Source of the DNA: Chlamydiota bacterium
GTDB taxonomy: Bacteria > Chlamydiota > Chlamydiia > Chlamydiales > RGXB01
Assembly: GCA_016866475.1 (NCBI GenBank)
Contig: VGMF01000001.1
Location: forward strand, 186,001 to 250,000
DNA: 64,000 nt
Direction: 5' to 3'
A program made the position numbers and the translations under genes. Under the pieces are notes generated by a model. That model was not told where the DNA came from. It worked only from the letters and a program-made list of their open reading frames with translations, and made no database searches. Position 1 is the stretch's first letter; every line of letters begins with the position of its first letter. This document shows positions 17,427 through 25,237 of the stretch, piece after piece.

Positions 17427-18436
17427 GTGAACTTCTCCTCTGCATGGATTGCAATCAGTAATTCCAATGGGCCCATAATTGATCCTGTCAAGCATCCGCT
17501 TGGGTGCCGCTCCACATGCGGCCCTTCAAAAACGGCTCCGAACGGATCTTGAACCATCCAGGAAACTCTCCCTTTATCCCTATCGGTGAAATTTCCACGG
17601 ATTCCGAGAATTTTAGTCCATTTTTCAATCAAACGCAAGCAGGATCTCATCGCATCTCGAACATTATCATTTTCAACAAGATAAAAAAATCGATCGCTGG
17701 TCTGCACTTCCAGTCCCTTCAGCCCGAAAAAAGGGTCGCTTTTAATTTGAGTGGATGTAGCTGTCCATTGAAAAGGGAATAGGATATCGAGTTCTTTCAC
17801 TTTTTTAAAAGTTTCTTTTGAATAAAAACCTGTATCAATCCAGGATCCCCCCTCGTTTTCAATCCATTTCTCGAAAAAAAGGATCCAATCTTTTTTTAAT
17901 TTATAACCGGCCGGATTCCATAAAAATTCTTTTTGATGCCAGATGCCGAATTTTTTTAGTTCTTGCAAATGAAAGTTTTTTTTCGACTCCTCTCCGGCCC
18001 TCTTCCCATAAAATCGGAACCCCCCCCTTTCAAGAGGATCGATTCGGTCAAGTGTAAAAGCACCCCTGATCTCCACCGAGGTCAGCTCCTGGTCTAAAAT
18101 AAAAAAACTCTCTTGAATTTGGAGCAAGACAACCGTCTCTTTGGCGGTTTCCTGAAGCTTTTTTAAAGTCCTTTTTTTATTCCGGTGCGCTAAAAAAGCC
18201 TCAGCGTTCTTTTTTTCCATCACATAGGTTTTAAAATCCTTTGCTCGGATAAAATTTTCCATATGATCTTTCAGCGGTACTAGGTAGCCTGCCCCTAAAG
18301 GAAAAGGGGGAAATACATCCGCATAAAAGCCGTGGGGGCATCCGCCACAAAAAGCGATAAGTGCTTTTTCCCCCAACATAAGCTCAAGTGCCGCTGCAAG
18401 CAAATGCCCTAAGAGATGATCTTTTTCTGTGTACAT
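17402..18436 (-). CDS. Degenerate threonyl-tRNA synthetase-like protein
   Basis: The 344-residue protein follows the ThrRS order. First comes an editing-domain-like N-terminus with an HLLGH (HxxxH) motif at 7-11 and PHGFYADVF, then a linker (LQELKKFGIWHQKEFLWNPAGYKLK), then a decayed class II core. Motif 3 is recognisable as CLTGSIMGPLELLIAIHAEEKF, but the invariant Arg of GSxER is replaced by Leu. No clear motif 2, no TGS domain and no anticodon-binding domain are present. It sits directly upstream of infC (overlap about 25 bp), the classical thrS position, so it is probably a repurposed or decaying thrS paralog. An in-frame TAA immediately precedes its ATG. It cannot act as a normal ThrRS; a free-standing editing or regulatory role is possible. 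Confidence 0.7.
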   Translation of the reverse strand: MYTEKDHLLGHLLAAALELMLGEKALIAFCGGCPHGFYADVFPPFPLGAGYLVPLKDHMENFIRAKDFKTYVMEKKNAEAFLAHRNKKRTLKKLQETAKETVVLLQIQESFFILDQELTSVEIRGAFTLDRIDPLERGGFRFYGKRAGEESKKNFHLQELKKFGIWHQKEFLWNPAGYKLKKDWILFFEKWIENEGGSWIDTGFYSKETFKKVKELDILFPFQWTATSTQIKSDPFFGLKGLEVQTSDRFFYLVENDNVRDAMRSCLRLIEKWTKILGIRGNFTDRDKGRVSWMVQDPFGAVFEGPHVERHPSGCLTGSIMGPLELLIAIHAEEKFTWNLENQE

Positions 18437-18449
18437 TTAGTGAAAAATT

Positions 18450-18476
18450 CTACCATATCCCCCTTAAAGGGGGTAG
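18450..18476. promoter_or_regulatory. GC-rich hairpin in the leader of the infC operon
   Basis: A CCCCCTT/AAGGGGG inverted repeat flanked by CTACC and GGTAG lies 14 bp upstream of the first gene of the ThrRS-like/infC operon. On the minus strand it is followed by AATTTTTC just before the start codon. It may be an attenuator, a protein-binding leader element or the terminator of the LRR gene upstream. The sequence alone does not decide between these. Confidence 0.35.
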
Positions 18477-18572
18477 AGTAAAATACTTTTTTTTCTAAAA
18501 AGAAAATTAAATTGTACAACCTTTTTTCAAGCCCCTGCTTTTGTAAATTAGACCCAGGAACGGATTGCTATT

Positions 18573-20522
18573 TTAACCGAACGAAATTTCGGCCTCAGCA
18601 ATTTTTGCTTGCAAGGCGGTTCTTAATAGGTCCGTTTTTAGGGATCTTAGGGCGTCCATTTCCTCCAGGTATTTTTGCGAATCCAGGCTTTCGGCTCGCT
18701 TTTCAATCTCCTCAAGTCTCTGATCAATTTGCTCCTCAATTTGAGAGAGAATTTTTGGGAAATGTTCTTTTAGCCATAATAAAGCTTTCTCGGGAAGGTG
18801 CTCGAAAATCATCTCGAGAGGATCTTTCCTGATCATATCCAAAATAAGGCCCTCAACATCCGCACCCTTGAGTTCGCTCAATCTTTTTACAGCATACCGT
18901 TCAAACCGCATATGCACCTCAAAAGGCATCAATAAATTTAATATGCGGTGGTGCTTGTGCAGTAAAAAAAGATAGATCTCTGTATCCTCGTCATGAACAT
19001 TGCCATTAAAAATTTTTTCAGGAATCGACCTTAAGAATTGGAGCGTTCGGGCGCAGCAGGCCAAAAGTTTTAGGTGGCCCATAGGTGACGAACTTCTTTT
19101 GCTATGCAAAGCGTAGTTCATATGCAAAAGAATCAAATTCAAAAGAGCCCTGTCTTCGCAGTCGCTTAAATTATCCTCAATTTGTAGAAAAAAAGACTCC
19201 TTGAACAATGGATCTTGTAACGCCTCCAAAATTTCTATACAAACAAAGGCAACCTGGGTTTTTTGCTCCGTAAAATCGACCGTTTTCTCCAGCCTTAGGA
19301 GCCACTCCAGAACCATAGCCTTTTCATTTAACGAGAGATTTGAAAAAGTTTTAGGGGGCTCTTTTTTTGCGAAATCCGCCCATAAAGCTACAGTTCTATC
19401 TGCGTGCATTTCCAAGGGAAGCCCGGAGCTTTGTGCAGATATTCGTGCAAAGATCACCTCCACCTGACTGGCCGCAATTCGAGAGAGATCAAACCTTAAT
19501 AACTCCAGTGATCTGCAGCCAGATAGGGAAAAAGGGAGGTTTGACAGATCTGGGTTCTCCCGAATATCCAATACTCTAAGAGATGTCAAATTTCCAATCT
19601 GAGGGGGGAGCCGATCCAGTTGATTGGAGCTCAAATTGCAATTAACCAAATTCCAAAGCTGACCGATTTCAGCCGGAAGTTCTTCCAATTGGTTCAAGCC
19701 AAGGTTTAAAAAATTCAATTTAGTACACGCTTTCAAAGCAGAGGACAAAGTAGAAATCCTATTTTCACCAAGATTTAAAAAAATCAAGCTTGGCCTAAAG
19801 AGGGAATTAGGTATTGCCTTGATTTGATTTTGGCTCACATCAAAGATTTGCATGCTTTCCATCTCTTGAAAAATATCTTCAAGATCCACCAATCTATTAT
19901 TGCTAACTCTTAAATGGGTGAGTTCTCTTAAAGCAGTCAAAGAGCCGGGTAAATAATTTAGGAGATTATCGGACAGATCTAAATTGACAAGACCAGGGAG
20001 GCGCTCAAATAGATCAGGAACCGCTTGCAAATGGTTCCCGCAAACTGAAAGGCTTCTTAGGTTTTCTAACTCAAACACCCTTCTGGAGAGTTTTTCTAGA
20101 GAATTATAATTCAAAAAAAGATATTGTAAATGCGTTAAAAACTCAAGCCTCTTCGGAACTTTTCTAATCGATGTGTCATAGATCTCTACCCTCCTCACTA
20201 AACGATCGGATTCACGAAATCGTAGCACCGAATCGACTCCTCTACCGGAGATCGAAATTGTTTGCGGATGTCTCATAAACTGATCGCTAAACGCTCTAAA
20301 AAAAAGTTGCTGTACCTCCCGATCGGGGGAAATATCTAAAATGAGCCTCATCTCGGTCTCTCGTCTCATCCTAGGGCTCTCTGATGTACAAAAACGGCGG
20401 TGGATTCTTAAAACAAAAATACATGTGAAAATAAAAACCACAATCCTAATAACATCAAAATCCCGCGGATTTTGTTCTTCCTCTAATGTACTAAATTGAG
20501 AACTTAAAGAGACCGGATGCAT
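18573..20522 (-). CDS. LRR protein with NEL-type E3 ubiquitin ligase domain
   Basis: This 649-residue protein has a hydrophobic stretch near the N-terminus (residues 24-40), about ten leucine-rich repeats (105-345, e.g. LVNLDLSDNLLNYLP, LNFLNLGLNQLEELP) and a helical C-terminal region (375-600). That region carries the signature of the IpaH/SspH novel E3 ligase domain: VALWADFAKKE (378-388), then the catalytic CEDR (Cys455-Arg458), then DEDTEIYLFLL (511-521), matching the IpaH order TAWF / CEDR / DEIEVYLAF. NEL enzymes transfer ubiquitin from host E2 to targets chosen by the LRR. An effector role is inferred. The hydrophobic N-terminus is odd for a secreted effector; ATG codons at residues 52 (20369) and 58 (20351) would remove it. 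Confidence 0.85.
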   Translation of the reverse strand: MHPVSLSSQFSTLEEEQNPRDFDVIRIVVFIFTCIFVLRIHRRFCTSESPRMRRETEMRLILDISPDREVQQLFFRAFSDQFMRHPQTISISGRGVDSVLRFRESDRLVRRVEIYDTSIRKVPKRLEFLTHLQYLFLNYNSLEKLSRRVFELENLRSLSVCGNHLQAVPDLFERLPGLVNLDLSDNLLNYLPGSLTALRELTHLRVSNNRLVDLEDIFQEMESMQIFDVSQNQIKAIPNSLFRPSLIFLNLGENRISTLSSALKACTKLNFLNLGLNQLEELPAEIGQLWNLVNCNLSSNQLDRLPPQIGNLTSLRVLDIRENPDLSNLPFSLSGCRSLELLRFDLSRIAASQVEVIFARISAQSSGLPLEMHADRTVALWADFAKKEPPKTFSNLSLNEKAMVLEWLLRLEKTVDFTEQKTQVAFVCIEILEALQDPLFKESFFLQIEDNLSDCEDRALLNLILLHMNYALHSKRSSSPMGHLKLLACCARTLQFLRSIPEKIFNGNVHDEDTEIYLFLLHKHHRILNLLMPFEVHMRFERYAVKRLSELKGADVEGLILDMIRKDPLEMIFEHLPEKALLWLKEHFPKILSQIEEQIDQRLEEIEKRAESLDSQKYLEEMDALRSLKTDLLRTALQAKIAEAEISFG

Positions 20523-20690
20523 GATTCTACCATAAAAGAAAAAAAATCGAAAAAATCAAACCATAGTCACCTAATTTACGGAAATGTATTTCTTTCTTCG
20601 AAAACGGTTGTGAATACCCGACCTTAATTAAAAAAGATCTAAGATCATGGAAATCTTACTTAAAAAATCAAAAACACTTAAATTCCACTT

Positions 20691-21404
20691 ATGGATTTAC
20701 CCACCTCGAGTCCCGACTCAATTTTTTCCCCATTCCCTTTTTTTAAAATCAAAATCTTTAATCCAAAAATTTTGGAAAAAGAATCGGATCATTTTGCTCC
20801 CCCTTTTTTAAGAGATACCATTTGCGTGGAGGCAAAAAAAATGGGATTTAACCAGGTTCTCATCCCCTCACTCATGCACACCTCAAAAACCTTACTGGTA
20901 GAGGATCCAAAAGACCAAGTCGAAGCCGATAGCGTGATTGTTACAAAACCCGATATAGCGGTAGCTATAACTCATGCCGATTGCCAAGCGACGTTTATTT
21001 TAGATGCCGAGTCTAAAAAATTTGCCGCTGTTCATGCTGGATGGAGAGGACTTTTTCAAGACATCTATAAAAAAAGCATCGAAAAAATGGTCGACTCGGG
21101 CTCAAATCCAAAGAACCTTTTTGTATTCATAGGTCCTAGCCTGGGTTTAAGTTGGGGTACGTTCATAAACTACATAGAAGAAATCCCAGAATATTACCAC
21201 CAGATGTTGATCAAACCTTGCAACTTCGACCTTAAAAACATAGCCAAAATGCAATGCATCTCTATGGGAATACCTGAAAAAAACATTGAGGTATCCCCTT
21301 TATGCACTGCCGAATCTGATGCTTATTTCTCCTATAGAAGGGCAAAAAAAGGGGGCATAGAACTCAAAGCTAGAAATTTTACAATCGGCGGCTTTTGCCT
21401 TTAG
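20691..21404 (+). CDS. pgeF: PgeF/YfiH-family laccase-domain protein
   Basis: Members of the DUF152/YfiH family are zinc-dependent proteins reported as peptidoglycan editing factor and as purine nucleoside-cleaving enzymes. The metal-binding landmarks are visible: ITHADCQATFI (His and Cys), AAVHAGWRGLFQ, and the closing TAESDAYFSYRRAKKGGIELKARNFTIG. At 237 residues the length is normal. It is transcribed alone on the plus strand and divergent from the NEL gene. The exact substrate is uncertain. Confidence 0.9.
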   Translation: MDLPTSSPDSIFSPFPFFKIKIFNPKILEKESDHFAPPFLRDTICVEAKKMGFNQVLIPSLMHTSKTLLVEDPKDQVEADSVIVTKPDIAVAITHADCQATFILDAESKKFAAVHAGWRGLFQDIYKKSIEKMVDSGSNPKNLFVFIGPSLGLSWGTFINYIEEIPEYYHQMLIKPCNFDLKNIAKMQCISMGIPEKNIEVSPLCTAESDAYFSYRRAKKGGIELKARNFTIGGFCL

Positions 21405-21423
21405 GGATAATCTTTAAACTTTC

Positions 21424-21452
21424 TTGAAAAAATTTTTGCTTTATTTTAAAGA
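21424..21452 (+). promoter_or_regulatory. Candidate sigma70-type promoter of the 769-residue gene
   Basis: TTGAAA and TAAAGA are separated by 17 bp, ending about 20 bp upstream of the ATG at 21473. The -35 is good and the -10 is weak. Confidence 0.35.
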
Positions 21453-21472
21453 ATTCAATAGAATCCTGAAAT

Positions 21473-23782
21473 ATGTCTTCAAATAATTTATCCCCGACTG
21501 CCTCAGGCGCATTTCAGGAATTTATTTCATTCGGCGAGATGTCGCCTGGAAAAGAGAATTCTCAAAGATCCATCCACGCTGCTACCGAAAATCTTTCCAA
21601 AGGGCTTCGACGGATTGATCGATGGAAAATACACAAAGCCCTGATTTCTCTCGATCCAAACCTGATTGACGAAATTTCGGCTCTTGTGAAGCCTATGTTC
21701 TCATCGATGAGTAATGTAGAGCATAGGGTTAATTTTTTAAAGACCTTACACCTTGTCCCCAAGCATGACCAGATCCTATTTCTTAAAGATGTGCAACCCT
21801 ATCTTCACAGAATTACAAATAGCCATGATAAATGCCTTTTTGTTAGCAACACCCAAGGAATGGAACCCGATAGAAGACACTCTTACCTAAAACAGGGGCT
21901 CCCCTTTTTGACGCACAATGACAGTTTACAGCACCAAATTGACCTTATTGAGTCAATTAAAGAGGTCGAAACCGCGTCTGAAAAAGAGGTGCTAGTCTAC
22001 GCTCAAGATCTAATAAATGCTGAGTTGGATCTCAAGGACAGGATCACTCTGATAGAGCGGATTCGGCTTATACCACCAAAATTGCGTAAAAAATTTTGCC
22101 AAAAGGCCTCCTTCCTAAATCAAGCTGTCAAACTTTGCCATCGATCCGAGCTCATCAAGACGATCCTTAGCGATGATCCGCTAGTTATGTACGGTAAACT
22201 TTGTATGGTGCTGCAACTCCACCAAGCAACACCGAAAATGGGGGAAAAAGAGAAGTTGTTTTTGAAACTACTCACTTCTCCTGCGGCTAATCTCCCCGCA
22301 ATCGATTCTATTTATCGGTTTATCATAGGGAGTCTAGATCCGGCCCATCTATCATTTTCACTATTAAGATTGTTTTTTTATCTAGGAAAAGAGGATCTCG
22401 AGGAGTTGGCCTCCTGGCTATTGAGGGTTCCACCTGACAATCGGTCCACAAAACTCGATTGCATACGCTATTTCCGCTATGTCTCTATAAGACCTATAGA
22501 GGGGGTACGCTTTCTGCTTTCTAGAGCGCCGAACTTACCGCTGAGAGAGGTGCATACCGATTTTCTTCTTTATCATCTTCAAGAACACGAAACTGATCAG
22601 CAAGAGGCTTTAGAAATATCTCAGTACATAGTCGAGAACCATGAAAATTTAGGAATACACGATGAATCCTATCTTTTCGCTAAAGCTATTGAGTTGATCC
22701 TTATTCAAGATCAGGATAAAAAAAACCCTCTTGACCCCTACAAAATCTATAGAAAACATTTGGATAGAGCGTCCAGACCAAAACCGATGACCCCGATTGC
22801 AATTCACCATGAAGATCGCATCCTCCTTTTTGATCCGATGGAAGGGCTTAAAAAATCCTCGCAAATGTTTGTTCCTATGTGCACTCTACCTTCGGATTTT
22901 GACTTCAAATTCTTTAAACTATCGGCTGATCTATTGGATAAAAAAATTGCTCAAATGGTCTCTCCCCTTAGACAAGAGGTTCTTGCTAAAATCGAGGTAC
23001 GGACGGGATCCCCTTTTGTGCACCTTAAAGAAAATCTACAAGATCCCTTTTTTGACACAAGCCTTTTTAGTTTATCAAAAAAACCGGACGAAATCCCGAT
23101 CCATGCGTTAAAACTTGGACAGATTGTCGGTTGGCTCAACACCCTAAGTCGCGCAAACGAAACAGAATTATACCTCACAGAATTCGAAACCGCCCTTTTG
23201 GATGTCTCGCTTTGCATTTCCAATTGTCCGGAAGGGAAAAAACTGGGAATTCAGCGCGCTTATAGACTTTTACCTGACCACTTGAGGCTTTTTGATGGCG
23301 CTGTCGACGAATCTGACGGTATCAGGCAGCTATTGGATACAACTTTTTTTTCATTTCTTGAAAAAGAGCTCGATAGCCAAGCCTGGATAAAAGATCTTCT
23401 TAAACCCAAAGTGTATCATAAAATAGCTGAACTTCCCCACCACGTGCTTTTTGTAAAAAACAAAATAGCACGCCTTTTGGGGATTCGGCATCAAATCCTC
23501 TTTGATTCCTATACAGGGGTGCTCATTCCTCATATTGTGAGGTTCTCTCAACAGAAAATGCTTGCAAGGTTCCTGGCAAGATTAGATATCAATCAAATTC
23601 TAACCCTTATACAAGATGCATATCAACAACTCCCCGAAAGGAGCAGAAGAGGTATTTTTAATCAGCTGAACGAAAATTTTAACGGAAAATTTTTAGAAAA
23701 TTTGTGGGATGCGGACGATGATTTTTCCATGACAAAAGAGGGGGCGCTTCAGGTACTATTTTCCACCGGTTTTTTCAAATAA
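21473..23782 (+). CDS. Large helical repeat protein of unknown function
   Basis: The 769-residue protein is almost entirely predicted helical and soluble. Between about residues 80 and 225 it shows at least four units of roughly 40 residues with a shared pattern, e.g. HRVNFLKTLHLVPKHDQILFL, HQIDLIESIKEVETASEKEV and DRITLIERIRLIPPKLRKKF. It is therefore a solenoid-like protein of an unnamed repeat type. No signal peptide, no catalytic motif. The N-terminal ~30 residues are Ser/Asn/Gly-rich, as in several type III substrates, but this is only suggestive. It is transcribed alone. It may be a lineage-specific scaffold or effector; the family is not recognised. Confidence 0.75.
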   Translation: MSSNNLSPTASGAFQEFISFGEMSPGKENSQRSIHAATENLSKGLRRIDRWKIHKALISLDPNLIDEISALVKPMFSSMSNVEHRVNFLKTLHLVPKHDQILFLKDVQPYLHRITNSHDKCLFVSNTQGMEPDRRHSYLKQGLPFLTHNDSLQHQIDLIESIKEVETASEKEVLVYAQDLINAELDLKDRITLIERIRLIPPKLRKKFCQKASFLNQAVKLCHRSELIKTILSDDPLVMYGKLCMVLQLHQATPKMGEKEKLFLKLLTSPAANLPAIDSIYRFIIGSLDPAHLSFSLLRLFFYLGKEDLEELASWLLRVPPDNRSTKLDCIRYFRYVSIRPIEGVRFLLSRAPNLPLREVHTDFLLYHLQEHETDQQEALEISQYIVENHENLGIHDESYLFAKAIELILIQDQDKKNPLDPYKIYRKHLDRASRPKPMTPIAIHHEDRILLFDPMEGLKKSSQMFVPMCTLPSDFDFKFFKLSADLLDKKIAQMVSPLRQEVLAKIEVRTGSPFVHLKENLQDPFFDTSLFSLSKKPDEIPIHALKLGQIVGWLNTLSRANETELYLTEFETALLDVSLCISNCPEGKKLGIQRAYRLLPDHLRLFDGAVDESDGIRQLLDTTFFSFLEKELDSQAWIKDLLKPKVYHKIAELPHHVLFVKNKIARLLGIRHQILFDSYTGVLIPHIVRFSQQKMLARFLARLDINQILTLIQDAYQQLPERSRRGIFNQLNENFNGKFLENLWDADDDFSMTKEGALQVLFSTGFFK

Positions 23783-23868
23783 AGGTACGTTAAAAGGGAG
23801 ATAGGCAAAAGATAAGCCGTAGAAATCGGTTTCAATTATACGATCTCCCCATTTGATACGGTTGTAAA

Positions 23869-23900
23869 AGAAAAGGGATCTTTAGAAAAATCTCTTTTCT
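23869..23900 (+). terminator. Hairpin downstream of the 769-residue gene
   Basis: An 11-bp stem (AGAAAAGGGAT / ATCTCTTTTCT, one G-U pair) with a 10-nt loop lies 86 bp after the stop codon. No long T-run follows on the plus strand, so it may be a stability element instead of a true intrinsic terminator. Confidence 0.35.
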
Positions 23901-23955
23901 CCCCCTTTACCGCCCTGGACTTCATTAAAATAATAAAATCCTTTAAAGGGGGCTT

Positions 23956-24507
23956 ATGCAAACATCAGATCTCCCCTTTTATATTTTTACAGGCGGCCCC
24001 GGTGTGGGTAAATCGACGACCTTGGAAGTTTTGAAAAAAAGGGGGTATCAAACATTTCCCGAGTCTGCTCGACATCTCAAACAGTACGCTAACTTGGGGA
24101 GGCATGAGGCCCATCCAAAAAAAAACCTCTCACTTTTTAGAGATAAAATTCTTCAAAAGGATCTAGATTTTTACAACAAGGCCCTTTTAACACCAAAAAA
24201 AATCGCTTTTTTTGATAGAGGAATTATCGACCTGCTCGCTTTCGACTACCAAGATCCTACCCCTCAAATACAGGAGGTTTCAGAATTAGCTCACACGATC
24301 CGTTACAATAAAAATGTCTTCTTTTTCCCCCCTTGGGAGGAAATTTTTATGAATGACCCCGAAAGGGAAGAATCCTTTGAAAAAAGTGTGGAAATTGCAG
24401 AATTGCTAACCAATATTTACACATCTTATGAATATAAATTAGTTGAAGTCCCAAAACTGGGGATAGATGATAGGGTGGATTGGATTATTAATAAAATTTT
24501 AATTTAA
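23956..24507 (+). CDS. AAA_28-type P-loop ATPase/kinase-like protein
   Basis: The 183-residue protein has a Walker A motif GGPGVGKST near the N-terminus (FYIFTGGPGVGKSTTLEVL), then PESARHLK, a FRDKILQKDL helix and a Walker B-like strand ending FFDRGIIDLLAF. This order (P-loop, E-S-A-R, DRG) matches the AAA_28/NadR-like ATPase family of small nucleotide or metabolite kinases. The substrate is not known. An AAGGGGG Shine-Dalgarno precedes the ATG. tRNA-Val lies immediately downstream on the opposite strand. Confidence 0.85.
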   Translation: MQTSDLPFYIFTGGPGVGKSTTLEVLKKRGYQTFPESARHLKQYANLGRHEAHPKKNLSLFRDKILQKDLDFYNKALLTPKKIAFFDRGIIDLLAFDYQDPTPQIQEVSELAHTIRYNKNVFFFPPWEEIFMNDPEREESFEKSVEIAELLTNIYTSYEYKLVEVPKLGIDDRVDWIINKILI

Positions 24508-24511
24508 GAAT

Positions 24512-24585
24512 TGGGATGCAGTGGACTCGAACCACTGACCTTTACGATGTCAACGTAACGCTCTAACCAACTGAGCTAGCACCCC
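24512..24585 (-). tRNA. valT: tRNA-Val(GAC)
   Basis: The minus strand folds into a standard cloverleaf. Acceptor GGGGTGC pairs with GCATCCC (one G-U), the D-arm is AGCTCAGTTGGTTAGAGCG, the anticodon loop is TTGACAT with anticodon GAC, and the T-arm contains GGTTCGAGTCC. Discriminator A, no encoded CCA. Confidence 0.96.
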
Positions 24586-24673
24586 CTAATGGGCCTATAA
24601 TCTTAGCCAGAGAGTACATTTAAATCAAGAAATTAGATTGCGATTAACTCTTGGTGTAACATAGGATCGGGAA

Positions 24674-25237
24674 ATGATGGTAGAGTTGCCGACTGGGTTT
24701 TTTATGGAAGAACAAATTTTTCCTGAGAGAGAAAATTCTATAAACAAAACAATGCAAAAAATTCAAAAGATCGCAAAACAGGGTCTGCCAACCGACGCCC
24801 TTGTCATCCAACTTAGAAAGACCGAGAGCCTCTCCTCACAAGAGCGCCAGCAAATTGCCCTGAGCAGAAATCAAATGGAAGAGGATCCTTTTCCAAGTTA
24901 TGACGAACTTATGCGTGGAGATATTGCAGAGGAGCTTTATGCGATGCTGCAATTGATTTTAGAGGAACATCTTTTGGAATTTATTCAACGGCTTGAACTT
25001 CTTAGGCATGAGGTAAAGTGGGCTTTGTACCAGGAGATTGAAAGGGCAGGCGGCGATCTCATACAATTAGTGCGTGCTATTGACATACAAACCGTTCAAC
25101 ACCAAAAAGTCCCCATCATTCAAGCCCTTGCAGAGTTAGCCGAACTTGCAATCACTAAGGGGGCCAGAAGCCCTTACCTGACTCTCGATGAGATCGCACT
25201 AATGGAGCAAGATTTCACCAACCTGAATGATCTTTAA
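24674..25237 (+). CDS. Unknown helical protein
   Basis: The 187-residue acidic protein is predicted to be all helical, with no signal peptide, membrane segment or recognised motif. Two ATGs in tandem (24674, 24677) follow AGGATCGGGAA, which could serve as ribosome-binding site. The 3' end overlaps the 3' end of folC on the other strand by 23 bp. The gene stands alone behind tRNA-Val. A regulatory or secreted role cannot be argued from sequence. Confidence 0.6.
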   Translation: MMVELPTGFFMEEQIFPERENSINKTMQKIQKIAKQGLPTDALVIQLRKTESLSSQERQQIALSRNQMEEDPFPSYDELMRGDIAEELYAMLQLILEEHLLEFIQRLELLRHEVKWALYQEIERAGGDLIQLVRAIDIQTVQHQKVPIIQALAELAELAITKGARSPYLTLDEIALMEQDFTNLNDL

